From NCBI GenBank assembly GCA_937969395.1, contig CALBVI010000176.1, positions 1 to 9,880 on the forward strand: DNA of 9,880 nt, read 5' to 3'. The stretch comes from an uncultured Spongiibacteraceae bacterium (lineage in GTDB: Bacteria; Pseudomonadota; Gammaproteobacteria; Pseudomonadales; Dasaniaceae). This document shows positions 1 to 7,560 of the stretch, piece after piece (the first letter of the stretch is position 1; the number at the start of each line of letters is the position of its first letter). A program made the position numbers and the translations under genes. The notes beneath the pieces were generated by a model. The model was not told the origin of the DNA, did not search any database, and saw nothing but the letters and a program-made list of their open reading frames with translations.

Positions 1-1
1 C

Positions 2-172
2 GGGGGCGACACTCATTGTTCCACAAATAGTACCAGTTTAAAAATCCGGCTTATTGTAGGCATAGCTAAGCTGCTCTATTTTAACGATAAATTCGGTGTG
101 CAAAGCGACTGCAGCCCCAGTATGCTATGGGAAGATGATACCTTGATGACAACCATCAAAAACATGCCATAG
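2..172 (+). CDS. C-terminal fragment of an unrecognised protein (5' end outside window)
   Basis: An open frame enters from the left edge and runs 56 codons to a TAG at 170-172. The visible tail contains the stretch SLKIRLIVGIAKLLYFNDKF and ends in TTIKNMP. It looks like protein rather than chance: it is open across the whole available length, its composition is mixed with hydrophobic and charged residues alternating, and its stop lies 37 bases before the next gene on the same strand, as in an operon. I do not recognise the family. One hydrophobic patch (LIVGIAKLLYF) is too short and interrupted to call a membrane helix. A secreted or periplasmic protein is possible, since two cysteines are present, but this is a guess. 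The other plus-strand frame I read (frame 1) closes at 28-30. Confidence 0.5.
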   Translation, partial: GGDTHCSTNSTSLKIRLIVGIAKLLYFNDKFGVQSDCSPSMLWEDDTLMTTIKNMP

Positions 173-209
173 ATCATTTATATTAACTAATTTTTGGAGC
201 TAAGTACTT

Positions 210-866
210 GTGAGCCTTGCTATTTTTGATCTCGACAATACATTATTAGGCGGTGACAGCGACCACGCTTGGGGAGAATTCCTAGCAGCCAAAGGTATCG
301 TTGATGCCGACACTTACAAGGAGGCCAATGATTACTTCTACCAACAGTATCAACAAGGCGGCTTAGATATTTTTGAGTTTCTTGAATTTGCCCTTAAGCC
401 CTTAGCAAACCACCCTAAAGAACAGCTGCAACAGTGGCATCAGCAATTTATGCAGGAAGTCATTGAACCTATCATGCTCCCTAAAGCCAAAACACTGCTT
501 GATGAGCATCGCGCCAAAGGCGATTACTTATTAATTATTACGGCAACCAATTTATTCGTCACGGAGCCGATTGCCAAAAGCCTTGGTGTTGACCACATTA
601 TTGCCACGCTACCTGAACAGATAAACGGCGTTTATACCGGTAAAGTTGAGGGAACGCCTTGCTTTCAAGCAGGGAAAGTAGAGAGACTCAATGAATGGCT
701 ACAACAAACAGGACACTCACTAAAAGGCAGCTACTTTTACAGTGACTCGCACAATGATCTGCCGCTGCTAGAAATCGTCGACAACCCTGTTGTTGTTGAT
801 GCTGACGAAAAACTCACAGCAACAGCCAGCGCACGTGACTGGCCGATAATTAGCCTGAGGGATTAA
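210..866 (+). CDS. HAD superfamily subfamily IB phosphatase (SerB/HisN-like)
   Basis: This is a 218-residue hydrolase of the haloacid dehalogenase superfamily, phosphoserine-phosphatase-like subfamily IB, acting in the cytoplasm on a small phosphate monoester. All four HAD motifs are visible: DLDNT with nucleophile Asp7 and acid/base Asp9, Thr111 in LLIITATN (motif II), Lys156 in AGKVERL (motif III), and SDSHND with Asp179 and Asp183 for Mg2+ (motif IV). The helical cap lies between about residues 15 and 90. It starts with GTG preceded by GGAG at 196-199, a spacing of 10 bases. From family knowledge, a related HAD-IB enzyme of Pseudomonas aeruginosa (PA0335) is reported as a histidinol-phosphate phosphatase, so that role or phosphoserine phosphatase is possible. 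Sequence alone does not fix the substrate. It converges on rlmI with a 20-base gap and no evident hairpin between them. Confidence 0.9.
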   Translation: MSLAIFDLDNTLLGGDSDHAWGEFLAAKGIVDADTYKEANDYFYQQYQQGGLDIFEFLEFALKPLANHPKEQLQQWHQQFMQEVIEPIMLPKAKTLLDEHRAKGDYLLIITATNLFVTEPIAKSLGVDHIIATLPEQINGVYTGKVEGTPCFQAGKVERLNEWLQQTGHSLKGSYFYSDSHNDLPLLEIVDNPVVVDADEKLTATASARDWPIISLRD

Positions 867-886
867 TCTCTTTATCTTCAAGCCTT

Positions 887-2092
887 TTAAGTTGCGGGTA
901 GCACTCGCGTAAATACCGCTTTGAGGTAGTCTGTTTCAACGATAGCAGGATGCACGGGGTGGTCGAAAGTTTGGCCGCCCTGCTCTAAAATCTGTAAATC
1001 GCGATCTAAATGCCGAGCCGACGCCCGCAAGATATCAGTTAAGCGATCACGACCAAGGTGCATCGAGCAAGAGGCAGACACTAAGATGCCTCCCTTCGAC
1101 AATAACCGCATGGCCAACTCATTCACGCGCCGGTAAGCCTGCTCACCCGCTTTAATATCTTTACGACGCGGAATAAACGCCGGCGGGTCCATAATCACCA
1201 CATCAAAACGCTCACCTTCATTAACCAATACTTTTAGCACATCAAAAGCCGAACCATGGATAGTGGCTACCTTGTCACGTACACCGTTAAGCTCAGCATT
1301 TGCCTCAACAGCATCAAGCGCGAATTCTGAACTATCAATACAGCTTACCGACTCAGCGCCAAAAGCTGCTGCCTGTACACCCCAGCCACCAACATAGCTA
1401 AATACATCTAATACGCGCTTGCCTTTTACATAGTCAGCCAACCGACCTCGACTGGCGCGATGATCATAAAACCAACCGGTCTTCTGACCTTCAAATACCG
1501 GCACATTAAAATGCACACCATTTTCTTGCATAGGTACCCATTCAGGCACTTCGCCATAGGCAACTTCAACATATTCCGGCAAATCTTCTGAGCTGCGAAT
1601 ACGAGAGTCATTCTTAACCAAAATACCCGCCGGTTTAAACACCTTCACCAAGGCATCGACAATATCCTGCTTAACTAACTCCATACCAGCAGTAGCAATT
1701 TGCACCACAAACACATCACCAAAACGATCGACCACTAAGCCAGGCAAAAAATCGCTATCACCATAAACTAAGCGGTAATAAGGTTGATCCGTTACCGCTT
1801 CTCGCAAACTCAGCGCGATATTCAATCGATGTACTAACAGCGAAGTATCCAATGGATACTTCGCATCACGACTAAAAATACGTGCACAAATTAAACTTTG
1901 AGGGTTGATATACGCCAACCCCAAAAATTTGCCATGCTCAGTCTTAACAGCAACTTGCTGACCCGCAGTAAAACTTTTTAACGGCGTGGCCGCAACATTG
2001 ACTTCATTGCTGTAAATCCATAGATGGCCACCGCGTAAACGGCGATCTGCTTTTGGATTTAGGGTTAGCGTTGCAAAGGTATTATCAGACAT
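887..2092 (-). CDS. rlmI: 23S rRNA (cytosine-C5)-methyltransferase RlmI
   Basis: This 401-residue protein is about the size of E. coli RlmI (396 residues), which makes m5C1962 in 23S rRNA using S-adenosylmethionine. The N-terminal PUA-type RNA-binding domain (about 1-75) contains GGHLWIYSNEV. A linker domain follows, then the Rossmann methyltransferase with GQKTGWFYDHR (202-212), the SAM-binding motif I LDVFSYVGGWG (228-238), DPPAF (302-306, motif IV) and SCSMH (341-345), whose Cys342 is the likely catalytic cysteine. ATG is the start; the Shine-Dalgarno signal is poor (AAAG about 9 bases upstream). The gene is monocistronic here: it converges on the HAD gene and is separated from gcvH upstream by a strong terminator. 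A probable promoter with an overlapping palindrome lies at 2164-2201. RlmI is the best match; the paralogous RlmK-type domain is excluded by length and architecture. Confidence 0.93.
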   Translation of the reverse strand: MSDNTFATLTLNPKADRRLRGGHLWIYSNEVNVAATPLKSFTAGQQVAVKTEHGKFLGLAYINPQSLICARIFSRDAKYPLDTSLLVHRLNIALSLREAVTDQPYYRLVYGDSDFLPGLVVDRFGDVFVVQIATAGMELVKQDIVDALVKVFKPAGILVKNDSRIRSSEDLPEYVEVAYGEVPEWVPMQENGVHFNVPVFEGQKTGWFYDHRASRGRLADYVKGKRVLDVFSYVGGWGVQAAAFGAESVSCIDSSEFALDAVEANAELNGVRDKVATIHGSAFDVLKVLVNEGERFDVVIMDPPAFIPRRKDIKAGEQAYRRVNELAMRLLSKGGILVSASCSMHLGRDRLTDILRASARHLDRDLQILEQGGQTFDHPVHPAIVETDYLKAVFTRVLPAT

Positions 2093-2163
2093 GAAAGATT
2101 ACTTTATAAAAAGCTTTAACTTTAAAAGGGCTAAAACAGAGTTAACAGAAGGAAGTGCGCGAT

Positions 2164-2192
2164 ATTATATACTGCTTACAGAAGTAAGTAAT
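2164..2192 (-). promoter_or_regulatory. Possible sigma-70 promoter of rlmI
   Basis: Reading the minus strand, a consensus TATAAT lies at 2169-2164. Seventeen bases upstream is ATTACT (2192-2187), a weak -35 element. It would give a leader of about 65 bases before the rlmI ATG at 2092. The -10 is perfect and the -35 is poor, which often goes with activator dependence. The -35 coincides with the palindrome at 2187-2201. Confidence 0.4.
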
Positions 2193-2201
2193 GGCATTAC
2201 T
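2187..2201. promoter_or_regulatory. 15-bp palindrome, candidate operator
   Basis: AGTAATGGCATTACT has two 7-base arms (AGTAATG and CATTACT) that are perfect inverted repeats around one central base. It covers the -35 position of the putative rlmI promoter, which is where repressors or activators often bind. No family of regulator is identified by the sequence. Confidence 0.35.
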
Positions 2202-2318
2202 CGGCGTGCAGCCATATCAAACATGGCATTGAAACTATAACCCTACCAATGCTATTCAAAGAGCATATCAAAACACCAAAGACTCACAGAAAGTATTAGA
2301 TCAAAAGGGATTGGGTAT

Positions 2319-2345
2319 AAAAAAGCCGCTATTAGTAGCGGCTTT
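2319..2345 (-). terminator. Rho-independent terminator after gcvH
   Basis: AAAGCCGCT (2322-2330) and AGCGGCTTT (2337-2345) form a perfect 9-bp stem with a 6-base loop. On the minus strand the stem is followed by a run of six T (2324-2319). It lies 27 bases after the gcvH stop codon and is the first convincing terminator after the ygfB-pepP-ubiH-ubiI-gcvH block. Confidence 0.92.
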
Positions 2346-2371
2346 GTTGGCAGTTGCTTCAGCTTAAACCA

Positions 2372-2761
2372 TTACTCTTCTTCGCATTCGCCACTATATT
2401 CTTCCGCAGACATCAATGCGTCCAATTCTGCAACATCACTAGGCTGTAATTTAAAAAACCAACCATCGTGATAAGGATCACTATTGACTGTTTCTGGCGC
2501 GTCTTCCAGCAAGTCGTTAATCGCGATGACCTCACCAGACACGGGGGCATAAATATCCGAAGCCGCTTTAACTGATTCAACAACACCCGCATCGTCACTA
2601 GCAGCTAGAGTCGTCCCTACTTCCGGGGCCTCTACATAAACAACATCACCCAGCGCTTCTTGTGCGTGATCTGTAATCCCAATCGTTACCGTACCGTCCT
2701 CTTCCAAGCGTGCCCATTCATGGCTGCTGGCATATTTTAATTCACTAGGGGTATTGCTCAT
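2372..2761 (-). CDS. gcvH: Glycine cleavage system H protein
   Basis: This 129-residue lipoyl carrier protein has exactly the usual family length. It shuttles the aminomethyl group from the P protein (GcvP) to the T protein (GcvT) and is reoxidised by the L protein, so glycine is split into CO2, NH3 and methylene-THF. The lipoylated lysine is Lys65 in [19 protein letters not shown]. The N-terminal [28 protein letters not shown] region, given here as features around residues 12-39, and the C-terminal DGWFFKL (about 99-105) are typical. ATG is the start, preceded by AAGGG with 6 bases between. gcvT and gcvP are not beside it: its neighbours are ubiI (97 bases upstream) and rlmI. It may be read from its own promoter and as the last gene of the ubi block, ending at the 2319-2345 terminator. 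Confidence 0.97.
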   Translation of the reverse strand: MSNTPSELKYASSHEWARLEEDGTVTIGITDHAQEALGDVVYVEAPEVGTTLAASDDAGVVESVKAASDIYAPVSGEVIAINDLLEDAPETVNSDPYHDGWFFKLQPSDVAELDALMSAEEYSGECEEE

Positions 2762-2794
2762 GGGGAGCCCTTAATCTATTAATTGTTTCGCCGC

Positions 2795-2822
2795 ATTTTA
2801 CCTGCCAGCAGTACAATTACAA
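2795..2822 (-). promoter_or_regulatory. Possible promoter of gcvH
   Basis: On the minus strand, TTGTAA (2822-2817) and TAAAAT (2800-2795) are spaced by 16 bases, and the -10 lies about 35 bases before the gcvH start. The -10 matches the consensus at 5 of 6 positions and the -35 at 4 of 6. It lies in the 97-base gap after ubiI, in which no terminator is seen, so it would supplement read-through. Confidence 0.45.
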
Positions 2823-2858
2823 GCATCGACAAACAACAAATCACTATATTAATGTTCG

Positions 2859-4115
2859 TTAGAAGCCCATTGCCTGACGGATAATTTTATTTTTCAAAGG
2901 TTTTGTTTTATTAACCCAACGCATACCGCTGTTACGCAGCCAGCGCACAGGCAATAACGGCTCTGCAAACAAACGTTTAAAGCCCTCCATCGTTACCATC
3001 ATCATTAAATTATCGCCTTTTCGACGACGCTGATAACGCGAGAGCACTGAAGAGTGACCAACACTTAATTGCCGCTGCTCAGCTCGCAATAATTCTTCGG
3101 CTAATACCTGAACATCTTGTAAGCCAATATTAATCCCCTGTCCCGCCAAAGGGTGGATGGTATGCGCAGCATCGCCCACTAAAGCAATACCCGGCTTAAT
3201 ATAATCAACCGCATGGCGCTGCCTTAAGGGAAAACTAAACCGACGACTCACTGACTTTATCTCACCTAAGCGAGATTCAAATGCCCTTGCCAAAGAAGCC
3301 GCAAATACATCGTCATCCTGCGCCATTAACTCTTTAGCTTCTTCAGGCAAAGTCGACCATACAATCGAACATAAATTTTCACTATCACCCGAAGTACGCA
3401 AGGGCAAAAACGCCAATGGACCTGCCGGTAAAAACCGCTGCCACGCTGTTTGTTGATGACTCACTTCAGTTTCAACAGTCGCTACAATCGCATGATGATC
3501 ATAGTCCCACTCTCGCGTTTTAAATCCGGCCTGCTCGCGAATAATTGAACGCGCGCCATCCGCAGCCACAATAAGCGGCGCGGATAAGCAGCGGCCATCT
3601 TCTAACAAGACATTTTTTTTATCGCCATCATCTATTATCTTGTCTAGAGATGATGGTGCAATAATTTGAACGTTCGACAAACTATTTATGCGCTGCATTA
3701 ACGCAGTTACGATAATACGATTTTCAACGATATGGCCAAGACGCGGTTCATTCACTTCCCTAGCTGAAAAATCAATAGACGCTGTTCCATCGGCATCCCA
3801 AACATGCATAAATTGATAAGGACTAATTCGACGTTCAGCTATTGCTTGCCAAACATTCAGTTCTGTTAAAAAATTTTCGGAAGCCGCTGTTAACGCACTA
3901 ACACGGGGATCAAATCCCGTAACATTGTCACTTTGTTCTGGCCAATCTAATGACGGCTGTTGCGATTCAACAATAGCAACTTTTAAAGAGCTGTCGCCTA
4001 ACGCACATGCTAATGCCGAACCAGCAATACCAGCACCAACAATGATGACATCAAATGCCAAAGTGAATTTTGAGTGCCTGTTTGATGAATTAGAGGACGC
4101 TAAATTTTCTTGCAT
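2859..4115 (-). CDS. ubiI: UbiI-type ubiquinone ring hydroxylase (FAD monooxygenase, VisC)
   Basis: This 418-residue flavoprotein belongs to the UbiH/UbiF/VisC/COQ6 family, which hydroxylates the polyprenyl-phenol ring with O2 and NADPH. UbiI performs the C5 hydroxylation in E. coli. Visible motifs are the FAD dinucleotide fold VGAGIAGS (GxGxxG at 27-32), FDPRVSAL (68-75), the DG motif in IVAADGARS (182-190) and GDAAHTIHPLAGQG (314-327), which binds the FAD ribityl/pyrophosphate. The C-terminus ending KNKIIRQAMGF resembles the end of E. coli UbiI (QLIRQAMGL), which together with its place after ubiH supports UbiI over UbiF. The ATG overlaps the ubiH stop by one base (TAATG), and a strong GAGGGGG Shine-Dalgarno lies inside the end of ubiH. 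About 20 N-terminal residues rich in Ser and Asn precede the fold. Confidence 0.9.
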   Translation of the reverse strand: MQENLASSNSSNRHSKFTLAFDVIIVGAGIAGSALACALGDSSLKVAIVESQQPSLDWPEQSDNVTGFDPRVSALTAASENFLTELNVWQAIAERRISPYQFMHVWDADGTASIDFSAREVNEPRLGHIVENRIIVTALMQRINSLSNVQIIAPSSLDKIIDDGDKKNVLLEDGRCLSAPLIVAADGARSIIREQAGFKTREWDYDHHAIVATVETEVSHQQTAWQRFLPAGPLAFLPLRTSGDSENLCSIVWSTLPEEAKELMAQDDDVFAASLARAFESRLGEIKSVSRRFSFPLRQRHAVDYIKPGIALVGDAAHTIHPLAGQGINIGLQDVQVLAEELLRAEQRQLSVGHSSVLSRYQRRRKGDNLMMMVTMEGFKRLFAEPLLPVRWLRNSGMRWVNKTKPLKNKIIRQAMGF

Positions 4116-5437
4116 TAAAGCCCCCTCGCTTGATGCGAATTAATGACACCCGCAGCGCCATCATTAAAACCTGCGGTATGCTTAATAAACGCTTGTTTAG
4201 CTGCTGGGGAAATATCTAACAATAACAATCCCATTCTACGAAACAAACTTACCGCCCATTGCTTGCGACCAAACAACTTCGGTAACTGATCAGAAAATAA
4301 AATGGTTTTTTGTTGATCCTGCTGTTGTTGCGCAACATAGCTTTGTAGCAATGATAAATTTCCTAGTGGCATATTATTTTCCGCTGCGCGCAATAGCAGC
4401 TCACTTAAACAAGCACAATCACGTAACGCTAAATTGAAACCCTGCCCAGCAACTGGATGAAGAGAGTGAGCGGCATTACCCATCACCACGATGCCGGAGC
4501 GAGCCTGTTCTTTCGCTTCAACCAACTGCAAAGGAAAACTAAATCGCTCTCCGACACGAATAAACTCACCTTGCCGATCACCGAAACGCCGCTGTAGCTG
4601 CTGCAAAAACTCTGCGTCACTACACTGCAAATAATGATCTGCTTCAGTTTTATCTAAAGTCCAAACCAAGGCAGCACGTGCGTCGTTGGTATCACTATCC
4701 GCTAATGGCAGCAACGCCATAGGACCTTCATCGGTAAATCGCTCATAAGCGATACCTTGGTGCGACTTGGTAAAACTTACATTAGCGATCAACGCAACTT
4801 GGTAATATTTATTAACACTGGTATCAATACCTAACGCTTTTCTTAAATTAGAATTTGCACCATCGGCCACAACTGCCAACTGCGCTTTCACCGTTTGACG
4901 CAAACCATTTTCTTCAACATCTACAACAACCCCTTGCTGAGTAGACCTAATAGCCGCAACATTAGCAGGCGCACAAAACTGTACATTTTGTTTTTCTTTC
5001 AGCGCAGCAATAAGAACAGAACCCAGCCAAGCATTTTCAATCACATAACCTAAGGCTGGCCATTGCGTATCTTCCGCAGTCATCATCGACGAGCCGAATC
5101 GGCCCCGTTCAGAAACATGAATTGATTGAATAGAATTTACATGCCGTGCAATAGACTCCCACAACCCCGCATCCATAGTTTCGAAAATTTTCCGACTACC
5201 AAATGACAGCGCCGTTGATCGAGCATCAAAACTTGAACTATAAATTTCTGCTGATGAATTGGATTTGTTTTTTGCTGAATCTAAGACAGGGAAACTTTCA
5301 ACAATAAGAATTTTCAACGAGCTATTTGAACCACTTAACTGCATTGCCAAACTGGCACCAACCATACCACCGCCAGCAATGACAATATCATAATTATTTT
5401 CCAAGCTACTGTTTTCCAAGCTACCAGCGGAATTCAC
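4115..5437 (-). CDS. ubiH: UbiH, 2-octaprenyl-6-methoxyphenol-type hydroxylase (FAD monooxygenase)
   Basis: This is a 440-residue FAD monooxygenase that, in E. coli, hydroxylates ring carbon C1 in aerobic ubiquinone synthesis as part of the Ubi metabolon. It shows YDIVIAGGGMVGAS (GxGxxG at 22-27), FDARSTAL (70-77), the DG motif in VVADGANS (189-196), YERFTDEGPMALLPL (231-245, very like E. coli UbiH) and GNAAHSLHPVAGQGFNLALRD (320-340), where Asn in GNAAH is typical of UbiH and Asp typical of UbiI/UbiF. It is about 45 residues longer than E. coli UbiH, through a 15-residue N-terminal lead and a Ser/Asn-rich insert near residues 52-69. It starts with GTG whose G is the last base of the pepP TAG. 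No strong Shine-Dalgarno is present, so translational coupling to pepP is likely. Confidence 0.92.
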   Translation of the reverse strand: MNSAGSLENSSLENNYDIVIAGGGMVGASLAMQLSGSNSSLKILIVESFPVLDSAKNKSNSSAEIYSSSFDARSTALSFGSRKIFETMDAGLWESIARHVNSIQSIHVSERGRFGSSMMTAEDTQWPALGYVIENAWLGSVLIAALKEKQNVQFCAPANVAAIRSTQQGVVVDVEENGLRQTVKAQLAVVADGANSNLRKALGIDTSVNKYYQVALIANVSFTKSHQGIAYERFTDEGPMALLPLADSDTNDARAALVWTLDKTEADHYLQCSDAEFLQQLQRRFGDRQGEFIRVGERFSFPLQLVEAKEQARSGIVVMGNAAHSLHPVAGQGFNLALRDCACLSELLLRAAENNMPLGNLSLLQSYVAQQQQDQQKTILFSDQLPKLFGRKQWAVSLFRRMGLLLLDISPAAKQAFIKHTAGFNDGAAGVINSHQARGL

Positions 5438-6765
5438 TAAGAATTACTCTTGGCCATTAGCGCTTCAATTTCTTTCACTGTTTTTGGGACCTCATCAGAA
5501 AGAACGTCGTGACCCTCTTTAGTGACCAATACATCATCTTCAATACGTATACCAATACCGCGCCATTTCTTGGCAACTTTTTTATTATCCGGCGCAACAT
5601 AAATACCAGGCTCAACGGTTAGTACCATCCCCTCTTCCAACACTCGCCACTCATCACCGACTTTATAATCACCGACATCATGCACATCCATACCTAACCA
5701 ATGACCTGCACGATGCATATAAAAATCTTTATAGGCACCGGCTTCAATAAGTTTTTTTACCGTGCCTTTTAGCAAACCTAATTCCACTAAACCTTTGGTA
5801 ATCACTTTAACAGTTACATCATGTGCTTGGTTCCAATGACTGCCAGGCTTAATGATTTTAATCGCAGCCAATTGCGCTTTTAACACCAATTCATAAAGTG
5901 CTTTTTGTTCTTTCGAGAATTTACCATTGGCGGGAAATGTTCGGGTGATGTCCGCCGCATAGCATTGCAACTCACAACCCGCATCAATTAAAACCAAGTC
6001 GCCATCTTTTACTGTTTCGCAGTTTTCAATGTAATGCAAAATACAGCCATTATTACCCGCACCAACAATTGTCGAATAAGCCGCATCGCGGGCACCATTA
6101 CTGGCAAACTCATGACGGATTTCAGCTTCTAATTCATATTCATTGACGCCAGGTTTACAAAACTGCATCGCTCGCACATGAGCAGCCGCGGAGATTTTAG
6201 CGGCTTTTCGCATCACCCGAATTTCAGCAGCACTCTTATAAAGACGCAAATCATGTAGCAAATGATTGAGATCTAAAAATTCACCCGGCGGATGCGCGCC
6301 AGAGCGTACTTTGGAACGAATCACGTTAACCCAAGACATTACCTTGCGATCAAATTCTGCGTGCCCTCCCATCGCATAGTAAACGCGCTCACGACCTTCA
6401 ATCAGCCCCGGTAAAATATCGTCGATATCTGAAATAGGAAAAGCATCATCGGCAGCAAAATCAGCACAGGCACCTTCTGGCCCTGCACGATAACCATTCC
6501 ACAACTCCATCGCCGGATCACGGTCACGGCAAAATAAAACATACTGCCCATGTTTACGGCCAGGCAATAACACCAACACCGCTTCAGGCTCGGAAAATCC
6601 GGTTAAATAAAAGAAATCACTATCTTGCCGAAATGGATAATCACAATCACGGTTGCGCGTTAACTCACGAGCAGAAGGCACAATCGCAATGCTATCGGGC
6701 TCCAATTGCGCCATTAGGTTTTTACGACGGCGGGCAAATTCTTGTTTACTTATATTCATCAGCAC
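5437..6765 (-). CDS. pepP: Xaa-Pro aminopeptidase P (Mn-dependent, M24B)
   Basis: This cytoplasmic metallopeptidase of 442 residues (E. coli PepP has 441) removes N-terminal residues that precede proline. The N-terminal AMP_N domain (about 4-135) includes DYPFRQDSDFFYLTGF. The pita-bread catalytic domain carries the five expected dinuclear-metal ligands: Asp261 in LIDAG, Asp272 in ADITRTFP, His355 in HRAGHWLGMDVHDVG, Glu385 in LTVEPG and Glu409 in GIGIRIEDD. His362 is also conserved. The start is either GTG at 6765 or the in-frame ATG at 6759; neither has a clear Shine-Dalgarno, and a 12-bp palindrome (6769-6780) occupies that position. The ATG gives a length and N-terminus closer to E. coli (ISKQEF versus ISRQEF). 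It lies 50 bases after ygfB and shares one base with ubiH, a conserved gammaproteobacterial operon. Confidence 0.96.
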   Translation of the reverse strand: MLMNISKQEFARRRKNLMAQLEPDSIAIVPSARELTRNRDCDYPFRQDSDFFYLTGFSEPEAVLVLLPGRKHGQYVLFCRDRDPAMELWNGYRAGPEGACADFAADDAFPISDIDDILPGLIEGRERVYYAMGGHAEFDRKVMSWVNVIRSKVRSGAHPPGEFLDLNHLLHDLRLYKSAAEIRVMRKAAKISAAAHVRAMQFCKPGVNEYELEAEIRHEFASNGARDAAYSTIVGAGNNGCILHYIENCETVKDGDLVLIDAGCELQCYAADITRTFPANGKFSKEQKALYELVLKAQLAAIKIIKPGSHWNQAHDVTVKVITKGLVELGLLKGTVKKLIEAGAYKDFYMHRAGHWLGMDVHDVGDYKVGDEWRVLEEGMVLTVEPGIYVAPDNKKVAKKWRGIGIRIEDDVLVTKEGHDVLSDEVPKTVKEIEALMAKSNS

Positions 6766-6768
6766 ATT

Positions 6769-6780
6769 CTAACTAGTTAG
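6769..6780. repeat. 12-bp perfect palindrome before pepP
   Basis: CTAACTAGTTAG is a perfect palindrome lying 3 bases upstream of the GTG start of pepP, in the 50-base ygfB-pepP gap. It covers the place where a ribosome binding site would normally be. It may be chance in AT-rich DNA, an operator, or a small hairpin. Confidence 0.4.
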
Positions 6781-6815
6781 TTAAGAGCAAAATATCAGCT
6801 TAGATTTTATTTATA

Positions 6816-7511
6816 TCAATGCAGTTTTTTACCGCTGCCAAACAATGAAGCTGGCGAGGAAACAGCAGTATCAGCCTCCTGCCCTTCCGCATCACCCGAT
6901 TCTGATTCTTTTGTAACGTCGGATTCATGATTACATTCAAGAAAAATGGTAATGGCTGCTAACCGCAGATATTCGGCTATTTCGAAAAAATTTTGCTCAC
7001 GTTGCTGCTCATCGTTATCTTCGTCCGCCAACACTACCTGACTAATAGCACCCATATCACTTAGCGCTTCAGATACATCTTTCGAATATTGCCGCTGACC
7101 CTTTTGCTGCTGAACCTCTTTCCCAGCCATGGCAAAACCGGTAAGGAAGCCCTTACACCAAGTACCTAAACTATCGGTCCGCTGCGTAATTTCCACCACA
7201 TCATCTGGCAACAACAGCTGCAACCCCATTGCACCCTCAGTAAGCTGACTACAGGCCACTTGATAGATTTGGGCTAACAATTGGTTTTCATCACTATTAG
7301 GCGGTTCAACACTATCAATATAGGCTGCTGCTTGTGGCAACCACTGCTCTAACGTCGGGGCATTACCCACGGCCAACTGGCCTATTAAATAACCTTGTAA
7401 CTGCGATGGTGACTGCATCACCCCCAGCCGCCAAAACAAATCAGCAACTTCATCAAAATCCGGCATGCTAGCTAGCTCAGATTTTTCATTGGATGGATCA
7501 GGTTCAAACAT
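6816..7511 (-). CDS. ygfB: YgfB/UPF0149 family protein
   Basis: This 231-residue helical protein of the UPF0149 (YgfB/YecA-like) family has the signature TWCKGFLTGFAMAG (117-130) and EIAEYLRLAAITIFLE (177-192). From family knowledge, P. aeruginosa YgfB affects beta-lactam resistance by repressing ampDh3 expression; no biochemical activity is implied by the sequence here. It is about 40 residues longer than E. coli YgfB: residues 194-227 form an acidic, Ser/Ala/Gly-rich low-complexity tail, after which the end KKLH resembles the usual C-terminus. ATG at 7511 is the start and the ribosome binding site is weak. It is the first gene of the minus-strand block and diverges from the coiled-coil/zapA operon across 241 bases. 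A short reading frame with a strong Shine-Dalgarno lies just upstream (7561-7605). Confidence 0.9.
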   Translation of the reverse strand: MFEPDPSNEKSELASMPDFDEVADLFWRLGVMQSPSQLQGYLIGQLAVGNAPTLEQWLPQAAAYIDSVEPPNSDENQLLAQIYQVACSQLTEGAMGLQLLLPDDVVEITQRTDSLGTWCKGFLTGFAMAGKEVQQQKGQRQYSKDVSEALSDMGAISQVVLADEDNDEQQREQNFFEIAEYLRLAAITIFLECNHESDVTKESESGDAEGQEADTAVSSPASLFGSGKKLH

Positions 7512-7560
7512 GGTGATATCGCCATTTTAACGGATAAAAAATACAGAATAGCAGCGCATC

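Noticed and set aside
1..16. An ATG on the minus strand at 16-14 that stays open to the left edge
   Set aside because: Only five codons are visible and it opposes the better-supported plus-strand frame at 2-172.
1426..1611. A 61-codon minus-strand frame inside rlmI
   Set aside because: It is a shifted-frame shadow of rlmI, whose motifs run uninterrupted through this segment.
2091..2240. A 49-codon plus-strand frame starting at ATG 2091, diverging from and overlapping the rlmI start by two bases
   Set aside because: It lacks a well-spaced Shine-Dalgarno, covers the likely rlmI promoter and palindrome, and has no recognisable feature. A frame of this length is expected by chance in AT-rich DNA.
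2413..2598. A 61-codon minus-strand frame inside gcvH
   Set aside because: It is a shifted-frame shadow of gcvH, covering the lipoyl-lysine region and downstream.
3925..4143. A 72-codon plus-strand frame antisense to the start of ubiI
   Set aside because: It is antisense to the conserved FAD-binding N-terminus of ubiI, with no ribosome binding site of note.
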